Source: Streptomyces sp. YPW6 (GTDB lineage: Bacteria > Actinomycetota > Actinomycetes > Streptomycetales > Streptomycetaceae). Taken from it: a DNA stretch of 64,000 bases. How positions within the stretch are numbered: position 1 is the stretch's first letter; each line of letters begins with the position of its first letter. Under the pieces are notes generated by a model. It was not told where the DNA came from, did not search any database, and saw nothing but the letters and a program-made list of their open reading frames with translations. The stretch covers positions 4,189,001 through 4,253,000 of the forward strand of contig NZ_CP076457.1 in NCBI RefSeq assembly GCF_018866325.1. The letters run 5' to 3'. Positions 1 through 8,035 of this stretch are shown one piece after another. Made by a program: the position numbers and the translations under genes.

Positions 1-1271
1 CGCGCCAGGACGACGCCGATCACCGCCGCCGCGAAGGAGGTCCCGATCGAGCGCATCAGGGCGTTGAAGCTGTTCGCCGACGCGGTCTCGGACTGCGGGA
101 CCGCGCCCATGATGAGCGCGGGCATCGCCCCGTACGCGAAGCCGACGCCCGAGTTGCAGACGAGGGTGACGAGCAGCAGACCCCACGGGGAGTCCGAGCC
201 GATGAGCGGTACGGACAGGCCGTAGCCGGCGGCGATGAGCAGGCTGCCGACGGCCAGGGTGACCTTGGGGCCCTTGGCCGCGGACACCTTCGCGCCGACC
301 GGGGACATCGCCATCATCATCAGGCCCGCCGGTGCCATCCACAGCCCCATGGCGAGCATCGACCGGCCCAGCCCGTACCCGGTGGCCTCGGGCAGCTGGA
401 GCAGCTGGGGCACGACGAGGGACTGGGCGTACATCGCGAAGCCGACCAGGACCGAGGCGGTGTTCGTCATCAGGACCTGGGGGCGGGCGGTCACCCGGAG
501 GTCGACCAGCGGGTCGGTCTGCCGCAGCTCCCACCAGCCCCAGGCGGGCAGCAGCACCAGGGCGGCGGCGATCAGGGCGAGCGTGGTGGCGCTCCCCCAG
601 CCCCAGTCGGCGCCCTTGGACACCGCGAGCAGCAGGCAGATCAGGGCGGCGCCGAGGCCGACGGCCCCGGGCAGGTCGAAGCGTCCGGACCGGGTGGCCG
701 GGCGGTCCCCGGGGACCAGGGTCAGAACCAGCGCGCCGACCGCCAGGGCCAGCACGGCGACCACCCAGAACAGCACCCGCCAGCTGGTGTTCTCCGCGAT
801 GGCGGCGGCGAACGGCAGGCCGAGCGCGCCGCCCACGCCCATCGACGCGCTCATGATCGCGATGGAGGCGCCGAGCTTCTCGGCCGGGACCACGTCACGC
901 AGCAGGCTGATCCCGAGCGGGACCACGCCCATGCCGAGCCCCTGGAGGCCGCGTCCGGCGATCATCGGGACCACGGACGAGGACAGGGCGCAGACCACCG
1001 AGCCGATGACCAGCGGGGCGAGCGAGAGCAGCAGCATGTGCCGCTTGCCGTACATGTCGCCGAGCCGGCCGGCCACGGGTGTGGCGACCGCCGCGGCGAG
1101 CAGCGTGGCGGTGATGACCCAGGAGGCGTTGGACGCCGAGGTGTCGAACAGCTTCGGCAGCTCCGCGATGAGCGGCACCACCAGGGTCTGTGTGAGCGCC
1201 GCCACGATCCCGGCGAAGGCGAGTATGCCGACCACGCCTCCCGGGCGCGGTGCGGGGGGTGAACTCTCCAC
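1..1271 (-). CDS. MFS drug-efflux transporter, DHA2-like (3' end outside window)
   Basis: Proton-driven efflux permease of the cytoplasmic membrane. The reverse strand stays open for 423 codons from a GTG at 1271 to the window edge, so the C-terminus is missing. The start is preceded by an AGAGGGAG ribosome site. The translation alternates hydrophobic helices and contains the loop 2-3 motif GRLGDMYGKRH and the motif C-like stretch GRGLQGLGMGVVPLG, both typical of 14-helix drug:H+ antiporters. It is divergent from the MarR gene across a 142-bp operator region, the usual layout of a repressor-controlled pump. The substrate cannot be read from sequence. Confidence 0.85.
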   Translation of the reverse strand, partial: MESSPPAPRPGGVVGILAFAGIVAALTQTLVVPLIAELPKLFDTSASNASWVITATLLAAAVATPVAGRLGDMYGKRHMLLLSLAPLVIGSVVCALSSSVVPMIAGRGLQGLGMGVVPLGISLLRDVVPAEKLGASIAIMSASMGVGGALGLPFAAAIAENTSWRVLFWVVAVLALAVGALVLTLVPGDRPATRSGRFDLPGAVGLGAALICLLLAVSKGADWGWGSATTLALIAAALVLLPAWGWWELRQTDPLVDLRVTARPQVLMTNTASVLVGFAMYAQSLVVPQLLQLPEATGYGLGRSMLAMGLWMAPAGLMMMAMSPVGAKVSAAKGPKVTLAVGSLLIAAGYGLSVPLIGSDSPWGLLLVTLVCNSGVGFAYGAMPALIMGAVPQSETASANSFNALMRSIGTSFAAAVIGVVLA

Positions 1272-1413
1272 GGGTACTGCTCCCTCTTGCCCCTCCGGGG
1301 CGGTCGACGCACTGCCGGTGTTCGACTGTGCAAGATACATGAGATATGCATCATGCATGGCATGTGCATTCTGCACATCTATGGTGGGGGCCGGGTCAAC
1401 GAAGGAAGAGCGC
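1272..1413. promoter_or_regulatory. Divergent promoter/operator between efflux gene and marR
   Basis: This 142-bp gap is clearly more AT-rich than its surroundings. It holds two ATGCAT palindromes 7 bp apart (1346-1351 and 1353-1358), flanked by an outer TGTGCA (1327-1332) and its mirror TGCACA (1372-1377). Nested dyads of this kind are expected for a MarR dimer that controls both divergent genes. The operator role is inferred. Confidence 0.5.
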
Positions 1414-1860
1414 GTGGACAAGCCCATCGACCGGATCGAACGAGAGACGATGCTGCTCGGCCGGTACATGCACATGGTCACCCCGCGCGCGGACTGGCAG
1501 CTCGACCGTTCCGCCTACATCCTGCTCAGCCGGATCGAGGCGGAGGGGCCCATGTCCATCGGGCAGCTCGGCGACGCCTTCCGGCTGGACGCCTCCACCC
1601 TCAACCGGCAGACGGCCGCGATGCTGCGGGCCGGGGTCGTCGAACGCATCCCGGACCCCGACGGCGGGATCGCCCGCAAGTTCGCCATCACCGAGGAGGG
1701 CGCACGCCGCCTCGACAGCGACCGGACCAGGAACGTGGCCGGCCTCGCGAAGGTCCTCGCCGACTGGTCCCCGCAGGAGGCGGAGCAGCTCGCCGCCTCC
1801 CTCAGCCGCCTGAACCTCTCCATCGAGCGCCTCGACGGGCGGCCCTGGCCCCGCGACTGA
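1414..1860 (+). CDS. MarR family transcriptional regulator
   Basis: Cytoplasmic winged-helix repressor of 148 aa, normal for MarR. The winged helix spans about residues 40-105 (GPMSIGQLGDAFRLDASTL... then the wing GGIARKFAITEEG), with dimerisation helices at both ends. The GTG at 1414 is chosen because AAGGAAGAG lies 4 bases before it; an in-frame ATG at 1381 has no ribosome site and would extend into the operator. It is divergent from the efflux gene and probably represses that gene and itself. Confidence 0.85.
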   Translation: MDKPIDRIERETMLLGRYMHMVTPRADWQLDRSAYILLSRIEAEGPMSIGQLGDAFRLDASTLNRQTAAMLRAGVVERIPDPDGGIARKFAITEEGARRLDSDRTRNVAGLAKVLADWSPQEAEQLAASLSRLNLSIERLDGRPWPRD

Positions 1861-1882
1861 TCCCGGGTGGCCCGGTCCTCTC

Positions 1883-3283
1883 TCAGTGGCGTCCCGCGAT
1901 CCGGTCCGCCGCCTTCGCGATGGGGTCCGTGCCGGGCCGCGGCGAGGCCGTCTCGCGGCGGTCGGCGGCGCGGTAGGCCGCGTACATGCCGTGGACGCCG
2001 AGCCAGCGGAACGGCTCGGGCTCCCAGCGGCGCACCTTGTGGTTCACCCACGGCAGGGTGGTGAGGTCGGTGGGACCCGCCTGGCCGGAGTCCTGCTGGA
2101 TCAGGTCGCGCAGGGTGCGGGCGGCGAGGTTGGCGGTGGCGACGCCCGAGCCGACGTAACCGCCCGCGTGTCCCAGGCCCGTGGAGCGGTCGAGCGTGAC
2201 GGTGGCGCACCAGTCGCGCGGGACGCCGAGCACGCCCGACCAGGCGTGGTCGACGTGGACGCCCGCCGTGACGGGGAAGAGCCGGACCATCAGGTCGCGC
2301 AGGGCGGTGACGGTGGAGGCCCGGGTGCGGCCGTCGTTGTCGGTGGCCGAGCCGAAGCGGTACGGATGGCCGCGCCCGCCGAGCGCGATGCGGTCGTCGG
2401 CGGTGCGCTGGGCGTAGAAGTAGGCGTGGGCCATGTCGCCGAGGGTCTCGCGCCCCTCCCAGCCGAGCGCGTCCCAGATCCGGGCGGGCAGCGGTTCGGT
2501 GACGATCATGGAGGAGTTCATCGGCAGCCAGGTGCGCTTCTGGCCTTTGAGGCTCGCGGTGAAGCCCTCGGTGCAGCGCAGGACGTACGGGGCGCGGACC
2601 GTGCCGTACGGGGTGACGGCGTGCTTGGGCTTGATCTCGGTGACCGGGGTCGACTCGTGGAGGGTGACGCCGAGCGCCTCCACCGCGTCCGCGAGCCCCT
2701 TGACCAGCTTGACCGGGTGCAGCCGGGCGCCGTGCGGGGTCCAGGTCGAGCCGACGGCCCCGGTCACCCGGACGCGCTCGGCGGTTTCGCGGGCGCCGTA
2801 CAGGAGCCGGTCGCTCTCCCCGAAGGCGATCTCGACGCTGTGGAAGTCCCTGAGGCGGGCGAGCTGGGCCGGGGTGTGGGCCACCTCCAGGACGCCGCCC
2901 TGGTGGATGTCGGCGTCGATCCCCTCCTCGGCGGCGGTCCTGACGACCTCGCCGACGGTCTCGTTCATCGCCTTCTGGAGCCGTACGGCGGCCTCGTGGC
3001 CGTGCAGCCCGGCGTACCGGTCGCGGCCCGCGATGCCGTTGTACAGCCAGCCGCCGTTGCGGCCGGAGGCCCCGTAGCCGCAGAACTTGGCTTCCAGGAC
3101 GGTGATGTTGAGGAAGGGGACGGCCTTCTTGAGGTAGTACGCCGTCCAGAGGCCGGTGTAGCCGCCGCCGACGATGCAGACGTCGACGCTCGTGTCGCCG
3201 GGGAGCGGTTCGCGCGGGGCGGGGGTGCCCTCCTGCGCGTACCAGAACGATATGCCGCCGACGGCGGTACTGACGGTGCTCAT
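1883..3283 (-). CDS. FAD-dependent oxidoreductase (DAO/PuuB-like)
   Basis: Flavoprotein of the D-amino-acid oxidase fold, 466 aa, in the branch that contains gamma-glutamylputrescine oxidase and related amine oxidases. The dinucleotide-binding motif GGGYTG is at residues 39-44, followed by the family motif GYGASGRNGGW near residue 70. The C-terminal segment GYVGSGVATANLAARTL is the second FAD contact. Oxidation of an amine or N-methyl amino acid with O2 as acceptor is the family reaction; the substrate is not determined. It converges on marR with a 22-bp gap. ATG 3283 is the only good start near the FAD motif. Confidence 0.8.
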   Translation of the reverse strand: MSTVSTAVGGISFWYAQEGTPAPREPLPGDTSVDVCIVGGGYTGLWTAYYLKKAVPFLNITVLEAKFCGYGASGRNGGWLYNGIAGRDRYAGLHGHEAAVRLQKAMNETVGEVVRTAAEEGIDADIHQGGVLEVAHTPAQLARLRDFHSVEIAFGESDRLLYGARETAERVRVTGAVGSTWTPHGARLHPVKLVKGLADAVEALGVTLHESTPVTEIKPKHAVTPYGTVRAPYVLRCTEGFTASLKGQKRTWLPMNSSMIVTEPLPARIWDALGWEGRETLGDMAHAYFYAQRTADDRIALGGRGHPYRFGSATDNDGRTRASTVTALRDLMVRLFPVTAGVHVDHAWSGVLGVPRDWCATVTLDRSTGLGHAGGYVGSGVATANLAARTLRDLIQQDSGQAGPTDLTTLPWVNHKVRRWEPEPFRWLGVHGMYAAYRAADRRETASPRPGTDPIAKAADRIAGRH

Positions 3284-3392
3284 GATGCCCCTGGTGTCCC
3301 TGTCCGGTGAGATGGCCGAGCGTACGTGTGGCGGGACGTTACTGCGCGCGCGGCGGTTTCGTCTCCGGGGGCTGCGGGCCCGGGGGGTTCCG

Positions 3393-3560
3393 GTTCCGGG
3401 GGCTGCGGCCGCGCGGGCTTCTGTGCCGGTCCCGTCCCGGGCACGCGTGCCGTTCCGGCTCCGCGGACTTGCGCGCCGGTCCCGTCCGGGGGGCTTGCGT
3501 GCCGTTCCGGCTCCGCGGACGTCGTGCCGCTTCCGTCCCGGTGAGCTCCCGTGCCGTTCC
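3393..3560. repeat. Degenerate GC-rich tandem repeat, about 52-bp unit
   Basis: The 329-bp gap between the oxidoreductase and kinase starts is largely repetitive. A 24-bp block starting GCGTGCCGTTCC occurs identically at 3445-3468 and 3497-3520 (52-bp period). Decayed copies lie upstream from about 3393 and downstream to about 3560. No ORF in it has a ribosome site or a recognisable product. Confidence 0.75.
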
Positions 3561-3599
3561 GGCCCTGGATATTCGCTCCTTACGCGACCCGTTCCTCCC

Positions 3600-3605
3600 T
3601 AGGAT
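3600..3605 (+). promoter_or_regulatory. -10 box of a leaderless promoter for the APH(6)-like kinase
   Basis: TAGGAT ends 7 bases before the GTG at 3613 and no Shine-Dalgarno sequence is present. Transcription therefore probably begins at the start codon. No clear -35 element is visible. Confidence 0.55.
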
Positions 3606-3612
3606 CGGCGGC

Positions 3613-4527
3613 GTGATCGACATTCCCGAGGAGCTCGTCGCGACCCAGTCCCGCTTCAACGGAGCGGCCGGGCGGGCCTTCGTCGCCGGGCTTCCGGACC
3701 TCGCCGCGCGTCTGCTGGAGCGGTGGGGGCTGCGGCCGGACGGACCGTCGATGTACGGGATGTGCGCGCTCGTCCTGCCCGTGGTGCGGGAGGCGGACGG
3801 GCGGCCCGCCGCGCTGAAGCTCCAGGCGGTGGACGAGGAGACGGCGGGCGAACCGGTCGCCCTGCGGGCCTGGTCGGCGGCGGGCGCGGGGGCGGTGGAG
3901 CTGCTGGGCCACGACCCGGAGAGCGGTGCGCTGCTGCTGGAACGGCTCGACGAGCGGCGGCCGTTGTCCGGCGAGACCGACGTGCGGGAGGCGGTGAAGA
4001 CGCTCGGCTCGGTGCTGGCCCGGCTGGTGGCGGTGCCCGCGCCCGCGGGGCTGCGCACGCTGGGCGGCGTGGCGGAGCGGATGCTCGCGGTGGCGCCCGA
4101 GCGGGTGGGCCTGCTGGCCGACGCGGCGGACCGGCGGCTGCTCGCCGACTGCGCGGCGGCGGTACGGGAGGTGGCGGGCGAGCAGGGGGACCGGCTGCTG
4201 CACTGGGACCTGCACTACGACAACGTCCTGGCCGGGCGCGCGGACGCGGGACGAGCGGGGGAGTGGATCGCCCTCGACCCGAAGCCGCTGGCGGGGGACC
4301 CGGGCTTCGAGCTGTTCCCGGCGCTGGACAACCTCTTCGACGCGGACGAGGTGGTGTGGCGGTTCGACGCGTTGACGGAGGCCCTCGGCCTGGAGCGCGA
4401 CCGGGAGCGGGCGCGGGCCTGGACGCTGGGCCGGGTGCTCCAGAACGGGTTGTGGGGTGCCGCGGAGGGGGAGGCCCGGCTCGCCCCCGACCACGCGGAG
4501 ATCGCGCGGAGGCTGCTGGGGCGGTGA
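3613..4527 (+). CDS. APH(6)/hydroxyurea-type phosphotransferase (streptomycin 6-kinase family)
   Basis: Cytoplasmic ATP-dependent small-molecule kinase, 304 aa, as expected for the APH_6_hur family. The catalytic loop HWDLHYDN is at about residues 197-204 and the Mg-binding DPKPLAGDPGFE at about 222-233; the family signature GDP follows the second Asp. The family phosphorylates streptomycin or hydroxyurea, but many Streptomyces members lie outside antibiotic clusters and have unknown substrates, as here. The GTG start follows a TAGGAT box, so the much longer upstream open frame is not used. Part of its 3' end is duplicated downstream. Confidence 0.8.
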   Translation: MIDIPEELVATQSRFNGAAGRAFVAGLPDLAARLLERWGLRPDGPSMYGMCALVLPVVREADGRPAALKLQAVDEETAGEPVALRAWSAAGAGAVELLGHDPESGALLLERLDERRPLSGETDVREAVKTLGSVLARLVAVPAPAGLRTLGGVAERMLAVAPERVGLLADAADRRLLADCAAAVREVAGEQGDRLLHWDLHYDNVLAGRADAGRAGEWIALDPKPLAGDPGFELFPALDNLFDADEVVWRFDALTEALGLERDRERARAWTLGRVLQNGLWGAAEGEARLAPDHAEIARRLLGR

Positions 4528-4795
4528 GGGCGGCGGCGGGACCGGGTGCGGCCGGGGGTGGCCGGGTGGTCGGGGACGGCCGGGAGGCCGAGCACGGCCG
4601 GACACCTGGGAGAACGGTGTGTGGCCGGGTGGTCCGGGAAGGCCGGGTGCTCCAGAACGGCTGTGGGGTGCCGCGGAGGGGGCGCCCGGGTGGCCGGGGA
4701 CGGCCGCACACCCGGGAGAGCGGCGGGTGGCCGGGGTGGCCGGTTTGCCGGGGCATCGGCGTGTGGCCGGGCGGCGGGCTGTCTACGCTGCGTCC
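4528..4795. repeat. Intergenic repeats including a copied fragment of the kinase 3' end
   Basis: Bases 4643-4682 match the kinase coding bases 4431-4471, apart from a GT-to-C difference in the middle. The rest of the gap consists of two decayed copies of a GGCCGGGTGGTCGGGGACGG-type unit (about 4560-4620 and 4687-4740). No gene is evident. Confidence 0.75.
4784..4789 (+). promoter_or_regulatory. -10 box of leaderless promoter for GNAT gene
   Basis: TACGCT ends 6 bases before the ATG at 4796 and there is no ribosome site. The start codon is probably the transcript's 5' end. Confidence 0.5.
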
Positions 4796-5284
4796 ATGAT
4801 CCGTATCGCCACACCCGACGACATTCCCGTCCTGCACGCCCTGGTGCGTGAACTCGCCGCCTACGAGAAGGCTCTCGACGAGGTCGTCGCCTCCGAGGAG
4901 CAGTTGGCCGAGGCCCTCTTCGGCGACCGGCCCGCCGCGTACGCGCACGTGGCGACGGCCGACGACGACGGCGGCGAGGTCATCGGGTTCGCCCTGTGGT
5001 TCCTGAACTTCTCCACCTGGCGCGGGGTGCACGGCATCTACCTGGAGGACCTGTACGTCCGCCCCGAGCGGCGCGGCGGCGGCCACGGCAAGGCGCTGCT
5101 GACGGAGCTGGCCCGGATCTGTGTGGAGCGCGGATACGAGCGGCTGGAGTGGTCGGTCCTGGACTGGAACGCCCCGTCCATCGCGTTCTACGCGTCGCTG
5201 GGCGCACGCCCGCAGGACGAGTGGACGGTGTACCGCCTGACGGACGGGGCGCTGGCGCGACTCGGGGGCGGCGGCACCTCCTGA
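4796..5284 (+). CDS. GNAT family N-acetyltransferase
   Basis: Acetyl-CoA-dependent acetyltransferase, 162 aa, one GNAT domain. Visible motifs are the N-terminal IRIATPDDIPVLHALVRELAAYE, the beta4 strand IYLEDLYVRPERRGGGHGKALL with the R-x-x-G-x-G/A pyrophosphate loop, and the C-terminal WNAPSIAFYASLGA. The YLEDLYV and WNAPSIAFY pattern is close to the spermidine/spermine or thialysine acetyltransferase (SAT2-like) branch, so an amine substrate is plausible but unproven. Its stop codon touches the left end of the 162-bp palindromic element. Confidence 0.85.
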   Translation: MIRIATPDDIPVLHALVRELAAYEKALDEVVASEEQLAEALFGDRPAAYAHVATADDDGGEVIGFALWFLNFSTWRGVHGIYLEDLYVRPERRGGGHGKALLTELARICVERGYERLEWSVLDWNAPSIAFYASLGARPQDEWTVYRLTDGALARLGGGGTS

Positions 5285-5445
5285 GGGCTGTCCCGCAATC
5301 CCTGCCGGGCGCACGACGACAGCTACGGCGCCTCGCCGCGTTGTCGGAACGCCCGAATACATCCCGTATGCGGACGTCCCTCCGCGTTGCGATGCACCGC
5401 ATCTGACGCCGCGCGCTGATCCGGCAGGGATTACGGGGCAGCCCT
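5284..5445. mobile_element. 162-bp MITE-like element with 25-bp terminal inverted repeats
   Basis: The left end (5284-5308, AGGGCTGTCCCGCAATCCCT...) and the reverse complement of the right end (5421-5445) match at 23 of 25 positions. The interior is not coding and has lower GC than the flanks. From memory, very similar ~160-bp units occur in many Streptomyces intergenic regions, which fits a non-autonomous element or a dispersed structural repeat. No transposase and no clear target-site duplication is visible. Its left end overlaps the stop codon of the acetyltransferase gene. Confidence 0.65.
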
Positions 5446-5484
5446 TGGCCGAGGTTCCCGGCGGCCAGGCGGCCCCGGGGTTGC

Positions 5485-5580
5485 CTAACCCGGGGCGGCT
5501 TGGCCCGGGGCTGCCTGGCCTGGGGCGGCTTGGCCCGGGGCTGCCGGGCCCTGGGTGGTCTGGCTCGGGGCCGCCTGGGG
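5485..5580. repeat. 30-bp tandem repeat, about three decayed copies
   Basis: A 24-bp string starting GGGGCGGCTTGGCC occurs at 5492-5515 and 5522-5545. Weaker copies lie on both sides. It is just downstream of the quinone oxidoreductase stop and encodes nothing recognisable. Confidence 0.7.
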
Positions 5581-5605
5581 GCCGGGCGCCCCGGGCGCGG
5601 AGCGG

Positions 5606-6607
5606 TTAGGGCTCCAGGACCACCTTGCCCATCGTGCCCCGGGTCTCCAGCGCGCGGTGGGCGGCGGCGGCCTCGGCGAGCGGGAAGCGCTGGACGGCAG
5701 GGCGCAGCCGGCCGGCCGCCGCCTCGGCGAGGGAGCGGGTCTCCAGGGCGCGCAGGCCGCCGCCCCGCTCGATCATCTCCGGCCCGAGCACGGCTGTGGA
5801 CGTGATGGAGCGTTCGGCCAGTTCGGCGGCGGTGAAGGTGAGGGGTTCCCCGCCGCGGAGCCCTTGGCCGGACCAGCCGTAGACGACGTGTTGTCCGCCG
5901 GGGCCCAGGAGGTCGACGGCGGCGCGGGCGGTGGTCCCGCCGACGGAGTCGTAGACGACGGTGGCCCGGGGGCCGGTCGAGTCGAGGTACTCCCGGGCCC
6001 GGAGCGGCCAGTCGGGCCGGGTGTAGTCGAGGGCGAGGCCGGCCCCGTTCTCCGTCGCCCGTGCCACTTTCGCCGGGCCTCCGGCCAGGGCGATCACGGT
6101 GGCGCCCGCGTTCCCGGCGTACTGGACGAGGAGCGTGCCGATGCCGCCCGCCGCCGCCGTGACGACGACCACGGAGCGGGGGCCGAGCGGGGTGAACCCG
6201 AGGATGCCGAGGGTGGTGCGCCCGGTGCCGATCATGGCGACGGCCGCGGCGGCGTCGAGCCCCCCGGGGATCTCGTGGAGCCGGTCGGCCCCGGTGACGG
6301 CGCGTTCGGCGTACCCGCCGGGCGCCGTGCCGAGGTGGGCGACGACGCGCTTGCCCAGCCAGCCGGGGTCCGTGCCCTCGCCCACCGACTCGACGGTCCC
6401 GGCGACCTCCCGTCCGGGGACGGTGGGCAGGCCGGCGGGGGCCGGACTGGGGCCCGCCTCCCCTTCCCGCAGGACGGTGTCCAGGAGGTGCACCCCGGCC
6501 GCGGCCACGGCGATACGGACCTGGCCGGGGCCGGGGACGGGGTCCTCGGTCCACTCGTACACGAGGTTCTCGGCGGGGCCGAAGGCGTGAAGGCGTACGG
6601 CGTGCAT
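5606..6607 (-). CDS. Zinc-independent quinone oxidoreductase (MDR/QOR family)
   Basis: NADPH-dependent reductase of the medium-chain dehydrogenase superfamily, 333 aa. The GroES-like N-terminal half (PGPGQVRIAVAAAGVHLLDTVLREG) is followed by a Rossmann half with the glycine motif VTAAAGGIGTLLVQYA near residues 150-165. The catalytic zinc ligands of alcohol dehydrogenases are absent, which places it with QOR/crotonase-like reductases. ATG 6607 has GAGGAG upstream. Likely one-electron-safe reduction of quinones or enones in the cytosol; the substrate is unknown. Confidence 0.85.
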   Translation of the reverse strand: MHAVRLHAFGPAENLVYEWTEDPVPGPGQVRIAVAAAGVHLLDTVLREGEAGPSPAPAGLPTVPGREVAGTVESVGEGTDPGWLGKRVVAHLGTAPGGYAERAVTGADRLHEIPGGLDAAAAVAMIGTGRTTLGILGFTPLGPRSVVVVTAAAGGIGTLLVQYAGNAGATVIALAGGPAKVARATENGAGLALDYTRPDWPLRAREYLDSTGPRATVVYDSVGGTTARAAVDLLGPGGQHVVYGWSGQGLRGGEPLTFTAAELAERSITSTAVLGPEMIERGGGLRALETRSLAEAAAGRLRPAVQRFPLAEAAAAHRALETRGTMGKVVLEP

Positions 6608-6684
6608 GACGGGCTCCTCAGGGCGCGGTCCGGCGGTCCGGTACGGCCCACCGCAGCGGCGGGCCGTGCCCCCACCCTCGTACC

Positions 6685-7932
6685 TCAGCTTTGGTTGAGG
6701 TCAACCCCGGACGTGGAGCGCCGTCCAGCGGCCCGCACGGCGAGCTCGGCGGCTTCGCGGCCGCTGGTGAAGGAGACCTCGCTGAGGAGCCCGGGGGCGG
6801 CGACCTGGTCGCCCGCCAGGAAGACGCCGTCACCCCGGACCACGGAGGGCCGGTCCCGCCAGGTGGTGCCGGGGCGGTCCACGGCTCCGGTACGGCCGTC
6901 GGCGAGGGCCTCGACGCGCCAGGTGGTCCGCTCCCGCCAGCCGGGGAAGCCGAGGTCGAGGAGGGCCTCGGCACGGGCGACGCCCTCCGCCCGCCGTGCG
7001 TCGGGGCCGATCGCGAACTGGCCCTGGAGCAGCTGCTCGCCGGCCGGGGCGAGCGACGGGTCCTGGGCGGTGAACCGCTCCAGCCAGCCCGGCGCGTCCA
7101 GGTCCGACACGACGAACGCGTCGCCGCGCCGGGTGCGTACCGCCAGGTCCACGAGCACGGTGCGGCCGCTCTCCCAGGTGAGGGAGGCGTCGTCGAGCAG
7201 GGCGCGGGCGGCGCCGAGGGAGGTGGCGACGACCACCGGGCCGGTCCGGGCCAGCTCACCGAGCGCGGCGGTGTCGACGCGGGCGGCCGTCTCGACCAGG
7301 ACACCGAGGCCCCGGGCGTGCGCGGCCATCCGCTCGACGAGCCGGGCCCAGCCGCCGACCGGATAGCGGGCCTCGGGGGGAAGCGCGGTCAGCCGGCGCA
7401 GACGCTCCTGGACGAACCGTGCCGAGAGCGCGCCCGGGTCGTGGTGGAAGAGCGCGGTGGCGGCGAAGTTCGCGGCGGCCCGGGCCCCGTCCTCCCCGAC
7501 CTGACCGGTGGCCCACTCCCGGAAGGCGCCGTCCACCGGGGCCGTACGGGGGTCCCGGCGGGAGAGCCGCAGCAGGGCGGCGGGCGGCAGCGTGCGGAGG
7601 GCCCCCGCCCGCCGGAAGCGGAAGCGGAGCCCTTCGCGGGGCGGTACGGCGACGACGGGGCCGAGCAGGTCGCGCCGGGCCAGCCAGGTGCCGAACGGCC
7701 CTCGGTGGTACACGGCGTGGGGCCCCTCGTTGGTGCGGTACGGGCCGTCGGCCGTCCGGGCCCGGCCGCCGAGGTTCCGGTGGCCCTCGTGCAGGGTGAC
7801 GCGCGCGCCGGACTCGGCGGCGGTGATCGCGGCGGTGAGTCCGGCGAGACCGCCGCCGACGACGTGGACGTGCCCCGCCTGTCCCGACCGCCCCGTGCGC
7901 CCTGTGCGTTCCGTGTGTTCCCTGTGTCCCAT
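6685..7932 (-). CDS. NAD(P)/FAD-dependent amine-oxidase-like oxidoreductase
   Basis: Flavoprotein of 415 aa. After a short polar N-terminus (many Arg/Thr/Gly), the FAD motif VVGGGLAGLTAAITAAESGARVTLHE appears, followed by the GGRARTADG motif shared by protoporphyrinogen oxidase, phytoene desaturase and monoamine oxidases. The C-terminal FVFLAGDQVAAPGLLSEVSF-type segment is the usual FAD-proximal closure. The ATG at 7932 is preceded by GAAGGAGAT, so the 44-codon upstream extension is rejected. No carotenoid or heme genes are adjacent, so the substrate is left open. Confidence 0.75.
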   Translation of the reverse strand: MGHREHTERTGRTGRSGQAGHVHVVGGGLAGLTAAITAAESGARVTLHEGHRNLGGRARTADGPYRTNEGPHAVYHRGPFGTWLARRDLLGPVVAVPPREGLRFRFRRAGALRTLPPAALLRLSRRDPRTAPVDGAFREWATGQVGEDGARAAANFAATALFHHDPGALSARFVQERLRRLTALPPEARYPVGGWARLVERMAAHARGLGVLVETAARVDTAALGELARTGPVVVATSLGAARALLDDASLTWESGRTVLVDLAVRTRRGDAFVVSDLDAPGWLERFTAQDPSLAPAGEQLLQGQFAIGPDARRAEGVARAEALLDLGFPGWRERTTWRVEALADGRTGAVDRPGTTWRDRPSVVRGDGVFLAGDQVAAPGLLSEVSFTSGREAAELAVRAAGRRSTSGVDLNQS

Positions 7933-8035
7933 GGCTGGATCTCCTTCGCTTCTTTGGTCATGCGACGGATCGGGGGCGGCGGCCCGTGACATCGGCGGCG
8001 GGGCGTTGTCAGTGGTGTGCGTCACGATGGAGGGC

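Noticed and set aside
235..1860. 541-residue open frame covering the efflux gene and marR
   Set aside because: Most of it is antisense to the MFS gene with Arg/Pro/Ser-biased composition; only the last 148 codons, from GTG 1414, look like a protein.
3307..3612. N-terminal extension of the APH(6)-like kinase
   Set aside because: The extra 102 codons lie in tandem repeats, encode Arg/Gly/Cys-rich low-complexity sequence, and a -10 box sits just before GTG 3613.
3613..4527. Streptomycin resistance gene as part of an aminoglycoside cluster
   Set aside because: No aminoglycoside biosynthesis genes are nearby; family membership alone does not establish the substrate.
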